Both the position numbers and the translations under genes were made by a program. Source: Achromobacter dolens (GTDB lineage Bacteria > Pseudomonadota > Gammaproteobacteria > Burkholderiales > Burkholderiaceae_B). From it: 64,000 nucleotides of DNA. This document shows positions 7,203 through 20,361 of this stretch, in pieces (the first letter of the stretch is position 1; the number at the start of each line of letters is the position of its first letter). The notes below the pieces were generated by a model. That model was not told the DNA's origin. It did no database searches and was given only the letters and a program-made list of their open reading frames with translations. Location of the stretch: assembly GCF_902859745.1 (NCBI RefSeq), contig NZ_CADIJW010000013.1:1-64000 (forward strand), given 5' to 3'.

Positions 7203-9406
7203 GGGGTGTCTCCAGATTCGGGGATCTGCGGCGCATCCTGGTCGCGCGGCAGGGTAACGGTGAAAATGACCAGGCCGTCGCGGCAGTCGACGGCGATCTC
7301 GCCCTGGTGGTCGCGCACCACCTGTTCGGCGATGTACAGGCCGAGCCCGAGGCCATTGCGGTTGCGCGACTGGCCCAGGGATTCGGGCTTGAAGGGCGAG
7401 AACAGGTGCGCCATGACCTCGTCGGGGATCGGCGCGCCATGGTTGGCCACGGTAAGTTCGATGGTGTCGCCACGCGGCATCGCGCTGACGTGGATCGGCA
7501 TGCGCGGCGCGCCATGCTGGCGGGCGTTGCTCATCAGGTTGGTGACCACCTGGGCGATGCGGTCGGTGTCGGCCGTCAGCACCAGGTCGGGGTGCACGTC
7601 CGGCTCGATGAGCAGGCCGGGATAGGCCTGACGCTTTTCCTCGATCAGACCGTTCAGGAGGTCGGACAGGCGGCATTCGCGCTTTTCGATGCCAAGCCCC
7701 ATGCCGCCCTGCAGCCGGGATAGATCCAGCACCTGCGAGATCAGCCGCTGCATGCGTCCGCTGGAATAGCGGATGCGCTCGCCCATGCGCGCGCCGGCGT
7801 CGGTCCGCGAAAGCAGCGTGGCCGCCATGGAAATCGATTGCAGCGGATCGCGCAGGTCATGGCCCAGCATCGCCAGCAGCGCGGTGCGGGCGCGGTCGAC
7901 GTCGGCGGCGCGGCTGGTGGCGATGTGCGACAGCTCGTCGCGCAGGTTGTCGGCCGCCTCGAGTTCGGCCGGCAGCCAGGGCGGGCTGGTGTCGCGCATG
8001 ACCTCGCGCCAGGCCTCGAACGAGCCGCGCGGAGTCAGGCGCGGCCCCAGGTTGCCCACCGCGTATTGCTTTTCGGGTTTGCCGCCCCACACCACGGTCT
8101 CGATCTGTTCGCGCCGCAACCAGATCAGCCAACCATTGTTCATGGGATCGAACTTGCACGCCAGCAGGCCCGCATAGGGCACCAGGTCGGTCTGCAGCTC
8201 GGGATAGTCGCGCGCGATGTGGTTGGTGTGGACGACACGTTGCCCGCTCTGGTCCAGCGCGCACAGGATGCCGGCAAGTTCGCCGCGCGGCGCGATGCCT
8301 CCGAATACCGTGACGCTGTTGCCCCACAGGCACAGCGCGGCGTCGTTGGCGATCAGCGAGGCGGGCGTTTCCGGGCCGCCGGAAAGGGCCTGGTGGATGT
8401 TTTCGGAATCCGACGCGCGCTCGGTCAGCCGGCTGACCAGCGCGGCATTGCGCCGTGTCTGCGCGGCGCGGTCGTTGCCCTCGATGGTCGCCAGCGCCGC
8501 GGACAGCACCTGCGCCAGGGCCTCGCAGGCCAGCCGGGCCGGGTAGGGGACCAGGCGCGGCGAATGGTGGTGGCACGCGATCATGCCCCAGAGCCTGCCG
8601 CCGATCACCAGCGACAGGCTCATGGTGGCGCGCACGCCCATGTTCGCCATGTATTCCAGATGGACCGGCGACACGCTGCGCAGCACCGAGAAGCTCATGT
8701 CGAGCGGCGCGTCGATGCCGTCCTGCGCCAGCACCCGCACCGGCCGGTATTGGCCGTCGGCGATCTGGCGCAAGGTATTCACGGTGTACAGGCGGCGCGC
8801 CTGGGCCGGAATGTCGCCGGCGGGATAGCGGCGCCCGACCCAGTCTTCGAGCGCGGGATCGCCGCGCCGCTCGGCCACGATCTCGCCGCTGTCGTCGGGA
8901 TGGAAGCGATAGGCCATGACGCGGTCGAAGCCGGTGGCGCGTTGCACCTCTTGGACGGCGCGCTCCAGCAGGCCGGCGATGTCGCGCTGGGCCCGCACGC
9001 GCTCGATGCTGCGGTAGATCAGCGCCTGATCGGCGATGCCGGCGTCGTTGCCGCGGCGCTCGAGTTCGATCAGCGTCAGTTCGTCGGTGTTGCGGTGGGC
9101 GATGACGTCGTAGACGTGCCCGTCCAGCGAGATGCTGAGCGGATCGAAGACGGGATCGTCCTGGGACAGCCAGCCCGGCAGGTTCCGCGCCAGGCCCGGC
9201 GGCAGCGAAGCGGGATCGCAGCGATAGCCCAATGCGACCGGCATCCCCAGCACCTGCGGCGCGTTTTCGCTGGCGTAGCGCAACACGCCCGCGGCATCGA
9301 AGGCGAGCAACGCGCCCAGGGGCTGGATCGCGCCCGGGACGTGAATCGGTTCGCTGTCGCAGTTCGCGAGCGTGACTGGCGGATGCGACTGGGTGGGCGC
9401 ATTCAT
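7199..9406 (-). CDS. bphP: Bacteriophytochrome histidine kinase
   Basis: A 735-residue red/far-red photoreceptor kinase. Order: biliverdin-attachment Cys16 (LANCDSEPIHVPGAIQPLG) before the PAS domain (to ~120); GAF domain (~135-310) with the Asp motif as PAGDIP (195-200) and His249 in SPVHLEYMANMGV; PHY domain (~320-490) with the tongue motif PRGSF (459-463); then HisKA with His516 in GHDLRDPLQSI and an HATPase domain with the N box NLMSNARQHG and G box NGLGLGLYI. The usual PASDIP is PAGDIP here, with the Asp retained. It heads the operon with a receiver, an H-box protein and bphO. The protein should assemble with biliverdin made by BphO. Confidence 0.95.
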   Translation of the reverse strand: MNAPTQSHPPVTLANCDSEPIHVPGAIQPLGALLAFDAAGVLRYASENAPQVLGMPVALGYRCDPASLPPGLARNLPGWLSQDDPVFDPLSISLDGHVYDVIAHRNTDELTLIELERRGNDAGIADQALIYRSIERVRAQRDIAGLLERAVQEVQRATGFDRVMAYRFHPDDSGEIVAERRGDPALEDWVGRRYPAGDIPAQARRLYTVNTLRQIADGQYRPVRVLAQDGIDAPLDMSFSVLRSVSPVHLEYMANMGVRATMSLSLVIGGRLWGMIACHHHSPRLVPYPARLACEALAQVLSAALATIEGNDRAAQTRRNAALVSRLTERASDSENIHQALSGGPETPASLIANDAALCLWGNSVTVFGGIAPRGELAGILCALDQSGQRVVHTNHIARDYPELQTDLVPYAGLLACKFDPMNNGWLIWLRREQIETVVWGGKPEKQYAVGNLGPRLTPRGSFEAWREVMRDTSPPWLPAELEAADNLRDELSHIATSRAADVDRARTALLAMLGHDLRDPLQSISMAATLLSRTDAGARMGERIRYSSGRMQRLISQVLDLSRLQGGMGLGIEKRECRLSDLLNGLIEEKRQAYPGLLIEPDVHPDLVLTADTDRIAQVVTNLMSNARQHGAPRMPIHVSAMPRGDTIELTVANHGAPIPDEVMAHLFSPFKPESLGQSRNRNGLGLGLYIAEQVVRDHQGEIAVDCRDGLVIFTVTLPRDQDAPQIPESGDTP

Positions 9407-9572
9407 TCTAGGCTTGTCCTGGAGGTGCGCAATGTGTTGTCATTATGTCAAAGTTCTTGTGAATGTGTGCATATGCAGCGTCGGGGATTTTGGCGCGCGC
9501 CGCCTCGTCTTTTGGGCGTCCACCATCCCCCTGGCCGTTTGGCGCAAGCGGCCGGATTATTCCGGAGTTTCC

Positions 9573-10100
9573 ATGGCGCGTCTTCCCTACGCCGATCTGT
9601 CCCATCCCGAAGCGCGACCCCTGGTCGACCGCATCGTCGCCGAACGCGGCAGCGTGCTGCACTTGTACCAGATGTTGCTGCACAGCCCGGCCGTGGCCGG
9701 CGGCTGGCTCAACTACCTGACCTCGATCCGGCAGTTGTCGACCCTGCCGGGCGACATCCGCGAATTGGTGATCATGCGGGTGGCGGCGATCAACGGCGCG
9801 CCCTACGAGGCCGACCAGCATGCGCCGATCGCGCTGAAAGAGGGCGTGTCGCAGGCCCAACTGGACGCCTTGTCCGATTGGGAGGCCTCGTCCCTCTTCA
9901 GCGAGCGCGAGCGCGCCGTGCTGGCCTACACCGACGCCATGACGCGCCAGGTGCAGGTGCCCGAGCCGGTGTTCCAGGCGGCCCGCGCCGCCATGGGATC
10001 CGACAAGCTGACCGTGGAATTGACCGCCACCGTGGCGGCCTACAACATGGTGTCACGCTTCCTGGAAGCGCTGCAGGTGCATTCGCACGATCATCGCTGA
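9573..10100 (+). CDS. Carboxymuconolactone decarboxylase-family (AhpD-like) protein
   Basis: A 175-residue protein of the CMD/AhpD-like fold, an all-helical family including peroxidase partners and gamma-carboxymuconolactone decarboxylases. The conserved core is visible as LVIMRVAAINGAPYEADQHAPIALKEG and FSERERAVLAYTDAMT. In AhpD this core carries a CxxC redox pair; here both positions are non-cysteine, so a thiol-peroxidase role is unlikely. The start is the ATG at 9573 after TCCGGAG; a longer frame from 9372 runs into the bphP control region and lacks support. It is divergent from bphP across 166 bases. The substrate is unknown. Confidence 0.82.
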   Translation: MARLPYADLSHPEARPLVDRIVAERGSVLHLYQMLLHSPAVAGGWLNYLTSIRQLSTLPGDIRELVIMRVAAINGAPYEADQHAPIALKEGVSQAQLDALSDWEASSLFSERERAVLAYTDAMTRQVQVPEPVFQAARAAMGSDKLTVELTATVAAYNMVSRFLEALQVHSHDHR

Positions 10101-10104
10101 GCGC

Positions 10105-10126
10105 GCCCGGCCAATGCCGGCCGGGC
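10105..10126. terminator. Hairpin between convergent genes
   Basis: GCCCGGCC (10105-10112) pairs with GGCCGGGC (10119-10126) around a 6-base loop. It lies in the 32 bases between the ends of the convergent CMD-family and transaldolase genes. There is no clear T-run, so function as an intrinsic terminator is only likely by position. Confidence 0.4.
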
Positions 10127-10132
10127 AAGCGG

Positions 10133-11086
10133 TCAGGCGCGTTGCGCCTCGATCAGCGCGTCCAGCTTGATGGCGTCGGCCACGAACGCGCGGATGCCTT
10201 CGGCCAGCTTGTCGCTGGCCATGGCGTCGTCATTGAGCAGGGTGCGGAACGCCACTTCATCCGAGGCGATGCGGGCGATATCGCCGCTCACCGCGTCGGC
10301 GCGCAGTTGCGCCGGGGCGTCGCCTTCGGTCTGCGCGAGCTGGGTCAGCAGCTCGGGGCTGATGGTCAGCAGGTCGCAGCCCGACAGGGCCAGGATCTGG
10401 CCGACGTTGCGGAAGCTGGCGCCCATGATCTCGGTGGAGATGCCGAAACGCTTGTAGTACTGGTAGATGCGGGTCACCGACTGCACGCCGGGGTCGCGCG
10501 CGCCGGCGTGGTCGGCTTCGACCCAATTGGCGCCCGCGGCCTTCTTGTGCCAGTCGTAGATGCGGCCGACGAACGGCGAGATCAACTGCACCTGGGCATC
10601 GGCGCAGGCCACCGCCTGCGGCAGCGAGAACAGCAGCGTCAGGTTGCAGCGCACGCCCTCGGCCTGCAGCGCGCGGGCCGCCTGGATGCCTTCCCAGGTG
10701 GATGCGATCTTGATCAGCACCCGTTCGCGCGGCACGCCGGCGGCTTCGTACAGGGCAATCAGGGCGCGGGCGCGCTCGATGGTGGCGCGGGTGTCGAACG
10801 ACAGGCGCGCGTCCACTTCGGTCGAGACGCGGCCGGGCACGATGTCCAGGATGGCGCGGCCAAAGGCGACCAGCAGGCGGTCCATCAATTCCGGCGTGGG
10901 GGCGCCGCGGTGGTCGCGCGCGGTCTTTTCCAGCAGCGGGCGGTAGGCATCCTGCTGCACGGCCTTCAAAATAAGGGACGGGTTTGTGGTGGCGTCGGTG
11001 GGCCGCAGCGCCTTCATCGCTTCGAAATTGCCGGTGTCAGCGACGACGGTGGTGTGATTGCGCAGGGCGTCAAGTTGGCTGGACAT
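10133..11086 (-). CDS. tal: Transaldolase
   Basis: A 317-residue transaldolase, the pentose-phosphate enzyme that transfers a dihydroxyacetone unit from sedoheptulose-7-phosphate to glyceraldehyde-3-phosphate. The Schiff-base lysine is Lys126 in [11 protein letters not shown]. Also visible are [11 protein letters not shown] near the N-terminus, [30 protein letters not shown] and EIMGASFRN. Length fits TalB (about 317). I start at the ATG at 11086 ([10 protein letters not shown]) rather than 21 bases further upstream, because this matches family N-termini. It diverges from carA. Confidence 0.95.
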   Translation of the reverse strand: MSSQLDALRNHTTVVADTGNFEAMKALRPTDATTNPSLILKAVQQDAYRPLLEKTARDHRGAPTPELMDRLLVAFGRAILDIVPGRVSTEVDARLSFDTRATIERARALIALYEAAGVPRERVLIKIASTWEGIQAARALQAEGVRCNLTLLFSLPQAVACADAQVQLISPFVGRIYDWHKKAAGANWVEADHAGARDPGVQSVTRIYQYYKRFGISTEIMGASFRNVGQILALSGCDLLTISPELLTQLAQTEGDAPAQLRADAVSGDIARIASDEVAFRTLLNDDAMASDKLAEGIRAFVADAIKLDALIEAQRA

Positions 11087-11200
11087 GGACAATACGGCTC
11101 GCAGCATCAGGGTTGAAGGTGCTTTAGCGTATCACCGCGCCGCCGGCCGCGCTGTCACCGTTGGTAGGCCGGCGGCGGGGCGTGATCGGCCTGGCGCGGC

Positions 11201-11229
11201 GGCTGAAATCTTCGATCTCAGCCTTATTT
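11201..11229 (+). other. Hairpin with short T-rich tail upstream of carA
   Basis: GGCTGA (11201-11206) pairs with TCAGCC (11218-11223), with two further inner pairs, and TTATTT follows. It lies in the tal/carA divergent region, 35 bases before the carA -10 element. No plus-strand gene ends just upstream, so if transcribed it would belong to a longer carA leader. Weak evidence. Confidence 0.3.
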
Positions 11230-11263
11230 GGCGCGGTTCCCCGGGAAAAACGCCCGCTCAAGG

Positions 11264-11269
11264 TATAAT
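11264..11269 (+). promoter_or_regulatory. Candidate carA -10 element
   Basis: A perfect TATAAT lies 39 bases before the carA start codon. No good -35 hexamer is seen at 16-18 bases upstream, so the promoter may need an activator or the match may be accidental. Confidence 0.4.
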
Positions 11270-11308
11270 TCCAAGGTTTGATTATCGATTCTAAAACCGG
11301 GGTTTACT

Positions 11309-12463
<1,155 letters not shown>

Positions 12464-12473
12464 AGATTGCATC

Positions 12474-15716
<3,243 letters not shown>

Positions 15717-15764
15717 CGCTTGGGCGCGCAGAGGGCGCGCCGCAAGTGAATTGAGGACAAAAGA

Positions 15765-16661
15765 ATGAAGTGGTTCATTCTGGCGTTATTCATCGTATGC
15801 GCCACGGTAGTCCACTACCGTGGCCGCGTACGACACCGGTTCTCGCGGCAGGCATTGGATCACTCCACCTTCACGGCGCCGCTGAACTGTTTCATGTACG
15901 CGTTCTCCAGCGTGCCCAACAAGCCCTATCTCGACCTGGACCAGTTCCCGGAACTGAAGGTCTTGCTGGACCGCTGCGAGGAAATCCGCGCCGAGGCCGT
16001 CAACCTTTATGGCGACGGCCACATCAAGGCGTCGGACAAGTACAACGATGCGGGCTTCAACTCGTTCTTCAAGACGGGCTGGAAGCGCTTCTACCTGAAG
16101 TGGTACGACGCCGACCATCCGTCGGCCGAGGCCCTCTGTCCGGTCACGACCAAGCTGCTGGCGGGCATCCCGACCATCAAGGCCGCGATGTTCGCCTCGC
16201 TGCCCCCGGGAAGCCGCCTGCCGCGCCATCGTGATCCGTACGCCGGTTCGCTGCGTTTCCACATGGGTCTGATCACGCCGAACAGCCCCGACTGCTACAT
16301 CAACGTCGACGGCCAGGAATACCACTGGCGCGACGGCGAGGCGGTGGTGTTCGACGAGACCTTCATCCATTACGCCGAAAACAAGACCGACCAGAACCGG
16401 ATCATCCTGTTCGCGGACGTCGAGCGCCCCATGCGTTACCGCTGGGCCCAGGCGTTCAACCGCGTGGTCGGCGGCTTCCTGTTGCGCGCGGCGGCCGCGC
16501 CCAACCAGGAAGGCGACGCCACCGGCGGCATCAATCGCATCTTCGGCGCGGTGTATGCGGTGCGCCGCTTCGGCAAGGCGCTCAAGAAGAAGAGCAAGCC
16601 GCTGTACTACCTGTCCAAGTGGGCGCTGGTGGCGGCGATCTTCGCGCTGATCTTCCTGTAA
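15765..16661 (+). CDS. lpxO: Aspartyl/asparaginyl beta-hydroxylase family, LpxO-like lipid A hydroxylase
   Basis: A 298-residue membrane-anchored Fe(II)/2-oxoglutarate dioxygenase resembling LpxO, which 2-hydroxylates acyl chains of lipid A. An N-terminal membrane segment (WFILALFIVCATVV) and a C-terminal one (LVAAIFALIFL) bracket the catalytic domain. The iron/2-OG core is visible: SRLPRHRDPYAGSLRFHMGLI supplies the His/Asp and Arg, and VFDETFIHYAENKTDQNRIILFADVERP supplies the second His and the Arg. Bordetella-type organisms carry LpxO and the overall look fits, but some relatives act on other substrates. A strong terminator follows 31 bases after the stop. Confidence 0.8.
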   Translation: MKWFILALFIVCATVVHYRGRVRHRFSRQALDHSTFTAPLNCFMYAFSSVPNKPYLDLDQFPELKVLLDRCEEIRAEAVNLYGDGHIKASDKYNDAGFNSFFKTGWKRFYLKWYDADHPSAEALCPVTTKLLAGIPTIKAAMFASLPPGSRLPRHRDPYAGSLRFHMGLITPNSPDCYINVDGQEYHWRDGEAVVFDETFIHYAENKTDQNRIILFADVERPMRYRWAQAFNRVVGGFLLRAAAAPNQEGDATGGINRIFGAVYAVRRFGKALKKKSKPLYYLSKWALVAAIFALIFL

Positions 16662-16692
16662 GACTCGCGCCGACCTTCCTGTAGCATAGCGG

Positions 16693-16727
16693 GCGGGGCC
16701 TCTCTTGCGAGAGGCTCCGCCTTTTTT
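16693..16727 (+). terminator. Rho-independent terminator after lpxO
   Basis: A 12-base stem (16693-16704 with 16709-16720, one G-T pair) with a TTGC loop, followed by CTTTTTT. It should end the carAB/lpxO transcript. The next gene begins only 24 bases later, leaving no room for a normal promoter between them. Confidence 0.85.
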
Positions 16728-16750
16728 CATCCGACCCGGGGCGAGCCTCC

Positions 16751-17524
16751 ATGGACAGAGTATTCATCACCGGCGCCAGCAGCGGCCTGGGCCGCGCGTT
16801 GGCGCAGCGCTATGCCGCCAGCGGCGCCACGCTCGGCCTGCTGGGCCGGCGCGAGGACGCGTTGCGGGAGCTGGCCGCCAGCCTGCCGGGCCAGCATCGC
16901 TGCTACGCGGTGGACGTGCGCGACCGTCAGGCGCTGCACGCGGCGGCGCAGGATTTCATTGCGTTCTGCCAGGGGCGGGTCGATGTGGTCATCGCCAGCG
17001 CCGGCATCAGCGCCGGCACGTTGACCGGCCATCACGAAGACTACGAGGTCTTCAAGGCCATCGTCGACACCAACCTGCTGGCGACCGTGGCGACCTTCGA
17101 GCCGTTCGTCGAGCCGATGCGAGCCGCCGGTGGCGGCCGGCTGGTCGGCATCGCCAGTGTCGCCGGCGTGCGCGGTTTGCCCGGGGCGGGCGCCTACAGC
17201 GCCTCCAAGTCGGCGGTAGTGACCTACTGCGAGAGCCTGCGGTTGGAACTGGCGGGCGACGGCATCCGTGTCGTCACCATCGCGCCGGGGTACATCAAGA
17301 CCGCGATGACGGCGCACAATCCGTACAAGATGCCGTTCCTGATGGACGCCGACAAGTTCGCGCAGCGCGCCCAGGCGGCGATTGGGCGCGGCAACACGTA
17401 CACGGTGATTCCCTGGCAGATGGGCGTGGTGGCGAAACTGATGCGCCTGCTGCCCAACGCGGTCTACGACCGGCTGGCGCGCAACGCGCCGCGCAAGCCG
17501 CGCAAGGCGGATACGGCGGGCTGA
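16751..17524 (+). CDS. Short-chain dehydrogenase/reductase
   Basis: A 257-residue classical SDR. The cofactor motif TGASSGLG (residues 7-14) is at the N-terminus, with NAG-equivalent ASAGIS (82-87), catalytic Ser136 (GIASVAG), Tyr149 and Lys153 (AYSASKSAV), then the PGYIKTAMT segment. Arg33/Arg34 after the second beta strand (LLGRRED) suggest NADP(H). The substrate is unknown; the basic C-terminal tail (ARNAPRKPRKAD) may associate with the membrane. Transcription probably depends on readthrough of the lpxO terminator or a promoter inside lpxO. Confidence 0.88.
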   Translation: MDRVFITGASSGLGRALAQRYAASGATLGLLGRREDALRELAASLPGQHRCYAVDVRDRQALHAAAQDFIAFCQGRVDVVIASAGISAGTLTGHHEDYEVFKAIVDTNLLATVATFEPFVEPMRAAGGGRLVGIASVAGVRGLPGAGAYSASKSAVVTYCESLRLELAGDGIRVVTIAPGYIKTAMTAHNPYKMPFLMDADKFAQRAQAAIGRGNTYTVIPWQMGVVAKLMRLLPNAVYDRLARNAPRKPRKADTAG

Positions 17525-17633
17525 GCCCGCGTGCCGGGGGGGGCGGTCCGCCGGCGGTGCAGAGAGCGAGCGCCGGCGGGCGCAGGCCGGGCGGCAGCAG
17601 CTTGGGCGTCCGGCTTGCGTCGGACGCCGGTCA

Positions 17634-18278
17634 TCACGGCACGACGTCGTTGCCGACTTCAGTGTCCACGTGGCCCACGTCGCCCCAATCCAGCACTTCC
17701 CACTGCCGGCCGCGCACGCCGACGCGGTTGATGCTGACGTTCAGCAGCGCCGCGTCGCGCGGCGCGTTCAGCGGCACGCCGCTGGCATGGCGCCAGATGA
17801 TGTCCAGCACGCCGCCGTGGGTGAACATCAGGATGCGTTCGCCGTCATGGCGGCTGGCCACGTCATCCACCGTGGAGATGACGCGCGACTGGAACTGGCC
17901 CAGCGTCTCGCCGCCGTCCAGCGGGCGCAGCGGGTCGCGGCTGCGCCAGGCGGCTGCCGCTTCCGGCGCCAGCACGTCGATGCGGTCCAGGTCCAGCCCT
18001 TCGAGCACGCCAAAGCCGCGCTCGCGGATGCCGGGCTCGATCCGCACGCGCAGGTCCAGTTGTTCCGACACCGGCGTGGCGGTGGCGTGGGCGCGCTGCA
18101 GGTCGCTGCTGTAGATGGCGTCGATCGGCGTGCTGCGCGCGTCTTCGCGCAGGCGCGAGGCCAGCAGGCCGGCCTGGTTGCGGCCGAACTCGTTCAGGGG
18201 GATGTCTTGCCAGCCCTGCAGGCGGCGCTGGCGGTTCCAGTCGGTTTCGCCGTGGCGGATGAACCAGATTTCAGTCAT
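17634..18278 (-). CDS. Histidine phosphatase / phosphoglycerate mutase-like protein
   Basis: A 214-residue member of the histidine phosphatase superfamily. The phosphohistidine is His9 in IWFIRHGETDWN; the second motif is Arg-x-Ser-Asp-Leu-x-Arg-Ala and the C-terminal catalytic His lies in LMFTHGGVLDIIWRH. Length is that of GpmB/CobC-type small phosphatases rather than classic glycolytic GpmA. It lies 48 bases after the LysR gene on the same strand, at the end of the ABC operon. The substrate is unknown; the family includes phosphoglycerate mutases, alpha-ribazole phosphatases and broad sugar phosphatases. Confidence 0.85.
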   Translation of the reverse strand: MTEIWFIRHGETDWNRQRRLQGWQDIPLNEFGRNQAGLLASRLREDARSTPIDAIYSSDLQRAHATATPVSEQLDLRVRIEPGIRERGFGVLEGLDLDRIDVLAPEAAAAWRSRDPLRPLDGGETLGQFQSRVISTVDDVASRHDGERILMFTHGGVLDIIWRHASGVPLNAPRDAALLNVSINRVGVRGRQWEVLDWGDVGHVDTEVGNDVVP

Positions 18279-18326
18279 TGCGGTGTCGATACGGTGGGGA
18301 AGGGCGCGGGTGGCGACCGACCCGGC

Positions 18327-19235
18327 TCAGAGCGGCTCGGGCGCGACGGGCGCGCGCGGCTTCCAGATGGCTTGAATCACCGAGCTTAACGCGACCAGCG
18401 CGGGCTCGCTAGCGCGTTCGTAGGGCAGGATGAAGCCGAGGGTGGCGTCGGCCCGCGCCTGGCCCCACACCATGAAGTCGCCCGAGGCCGCGCCGGCCAG
18501 TGCGGTTTCCTCGCGCAGCAGCGCGCAACCGGCGCCGGCCCGCACCAGCGCCTCCAGGTTGGCCTGGTCGTCATTCTGCATGGCGATGCGCGGCGACAGG
18601 CCGTGGCGCTCGAACATGTCGCGCAACAGCAGGTGGGTGTGGCTGCCGGCGGGACCGTCCAGCCACGGCAATTGCGCCACCTCGCGCCAGCCGCCGCGCT
18701 TGAGCACGGCGGCGTGTTCGGTCGGCAGCGCGATGCGGTACCGCACGCTGCGCAGCGGTAGCCACAGCACGCCGCGCGGCGGGTGCGCGGCGATGGTCAA
18801 CGCCGCCGGCAGCCGGCCGGTGCTGACCTGCTCGGCCAGCACGGCGGTGGGCTGGATCTGCGTCTTCAGTTCGATCAGCGGCAGCCGCTGCGTAATGGCC
18901 GCCGCCAGCTCGCCCAGCCGCAGGAAGTCGGGCTTCTCGCTGGGCAGGCCCAGTTCCACCACGCCCTGCAGGCTGCCTTGCAGTTGCTGCGCCTCGGACT
19001 TGAACTGCGCGCCCAGCACCAGCAGCGATTCGGCGGTGGGCAGCAGCATCTCGCCGGCCTTGGCCAGCGCCAGCCGCCCGCCGCTGCGGTCGAACAGCGC
19101 CACGCCCAGGCTCTGTTCCAGCGCCTTGATCTGCGCGGTGACGGCGGGCTGGGTCAGCGACAGCGCTTCGGCGGCCCGCGTCAGGTTGCCCAGGCGGGCA
19201 ACCGTGACGAAGGCGCGGATCTGATAGATTTCCAT
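18327..19235 (-). CDS. LysR family transcriptional regulator
   Basis: A 302-residue LysR-type regulator: N-terminal winged helix-turn-helix (residues 1-60, with NLTRAAEALSLTQPAVTAQIKALE) and a periplasmic-binding-like effector domain. It is the fourth gene of a minus-strand series, 24 bases after the ATPase gene, rather than divergent as is usual for LysR. The likely target is therefore the same operon (binding protein, two-domain permease, ATPase) through an upstream site. The effector may be the transported ligand or a breakdown product. Confidence 0.9.
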   Translation of the reverse strand: MEIYQIRAFVTVARLGNLTRAAEALSLTQPAVTAQIKALEQSLGVALFDRSGGRLALAKAGEMLLPTAESLLVLGAQFKSEAQQLQGSLQGVVELGLPSEKPDFLRLGELAAAITQRLPLIELKTQIQPTAVLAEQVSTGRLPAALTIAAHPPRGVLWLPLRSVRYRIALPTEHAAVLKRGGWREVAQLPWLDGPAGSHTHLLLRDMFERHGLSPRIAMQNDDQANLEALVRAGAGCALLREETALAGAASGDFMVWGQARADATLGFILPYERASEPALVALSSVIQAIWKPRAPVAPEPL

Positions 19236-19259
19236 GCCGCCTTTGTAGGGGAAGCGGGC

Positions 19260-20345
19260 TCAGGCGGCAAGCAGCCGTACTTGCGTCGGCTCCAACCCGA
19301 TCGACACCGGCGCGCCCACCGGGAACGGCGACAGCCCCGCCAGGTGCGACTGGTCGGCCGTCAGGCGCTGTTCGCCGATCTGCACCTGGTAGCGGGTGAA
19401 TTCGCCCAGGAACTCGCTGCTTTCCACCACGCCCGGCAGCCATACGTAGCGCGCGTCGCCCAGCCCGTCGGCCATTTCGATCTGCACCGTGTGCGGCCGG
19501 AAGCTGGCCGCCAGCCGCTGCGCCGCGGGCGCTTCGGCCGCCAGCGGCAGGTGCAGGTCGCCCACGCCTTCCACTGCCAGCACCACGCTGCCGCTGGTGC
19601 GCTCGCGCACCTCGCCCTCCAGCACGTTCATGGTGCCGACGAAGTTGGCCACGAAGCGGTTCACCGGATAATCGAACAGCGTGCTGGGGGCGCCGATCTG
19701 CTGGACCACGCCGTGGTCCAGCACCGCCATGCGGTCGGCGGTGGTCATGGCTTCTTCCTGGTCGTGGGTGACGAAGATGGTGGTGATGCCGAGCCGCCGC
19801 TGCAGGCTCAGCAGGTCCTGGCGCATCTGCACGCGCAGCTTCTTGTCCAGGTTCGACAGCGGCTCGTCCAGCAGCAGCACCTGCGGTTCGATCACGATGG
19901 TGCGCGCCAGCGCCACGCGCTGCTGCTGTCCGCCGGACAGTTGGTTGGGGCGGCGGCGTGCGTACTGCGACAGCCCCACCAGCTCCAGCGCGGCCTCGAC
20001 CTTGGCGCGGATCTGCTCGCGCGGCAGCTTGCGCTCGACCAGCCCGAACGCCACGTTGTCCCACACGGTCATGTGCGGCCACAGCGCGTAGTTCTGGAAC
20101 ACCATGCCGATGTTGCGGTCCCATGGCGGGATGGCGCTGATGTCCTTGCCATCCACCAGCAACTGGCCGGCGTCCTGCCGGTTGAAGCCCGCGATCAGGC
20201 GCAGCAGGGTGGACTTGCCCGAACCCGACGGCCCCAGCAGGGCGAAGAACTCGCCCGGTTCGATGTGGATGTTGACGTCCTTGAGCACTTCCGTCTTGCC
20301 ATACGACAGCCGGATGTTGCGGCATTCAACGCTGACTTTCTTCAT
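19260..20345 (-). CDS. ABC transporter ATP-binding protein (Fe3+/phosphonate/polyamine type)
   Basis: A 361-residue ATPase of the FbpC/PotA/PhnT-like group. Walker A is GPSGSGKST (residues 38-46), the signature is LSGGQQQR, Walker B VLLLDEPLSNLD and the H-loop FVTHDQEEA. After residue ~240 comes a TOBE-type C-terminal domain. The start is the ATG at 20345 with AAGGGG before it; a longer frame reaching 20525 runs into the permease gene. The permease stop lies 16 bases upstream. Substrate class remains open among ferric iron, 2-aminoethylphosphonate and similar. Confidence 0.92.
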   Translation of the reverse strand: MKKVSVECRNIRLSYGKTEVLKDVNIHIEPGEFFALLGPSGSGKSTLLRLIAGFNRQDAGQLLVDGKDISAIPPWDRNIGMVFQNYALWPHMTVWDNVAFGLVERKLPREQIRAKVEAALELVGLSQYARRRPNQLSGGQQQRVALARTIVIEPQVLLLDEPLSNLDKKLRVQMRQDLLSLQRRLGITTIFVTHDQEEAMTTADRMAVLDHGVVQQIGAPSTLFDYPVNRFVANFVGTMNVLEGEVRERTSGSVVLAVEGVGDLHLPLAAEAPAAQRLAASFRPHTVQIEMADGLGDARYVWLPGVVESSEFLGEFTRYQVQIGEQRLTADQSHLAGLSPFPVGAPVSIGLEPTQVRLLAA

Positions 20346-20361
20346 GTCGATTCCCCTTGAT

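Noticed and set aside
9431-9460. TTGTCATTATGTCAAAG before bphP, at first taken for a Pho box
   Set aside because: The spacing of the half-sites is wrong (two bases instead of four) and there is no phosphate gene beside it.
7838-11116. A very long open frame (1092 codons) on the plus strand opposite bphP and tal
   Set aside because: It is antisense to well-identified genes and has no domain pattern; long antisense frames are normal in DNA with high G/C at third positions.
18327-19235. The LysR gene at the end of the ABC operon as a pseudogene because it is not divergent
   Set aside because: The frame is full length with an intact HTH and effector domain; only its position is unusual.
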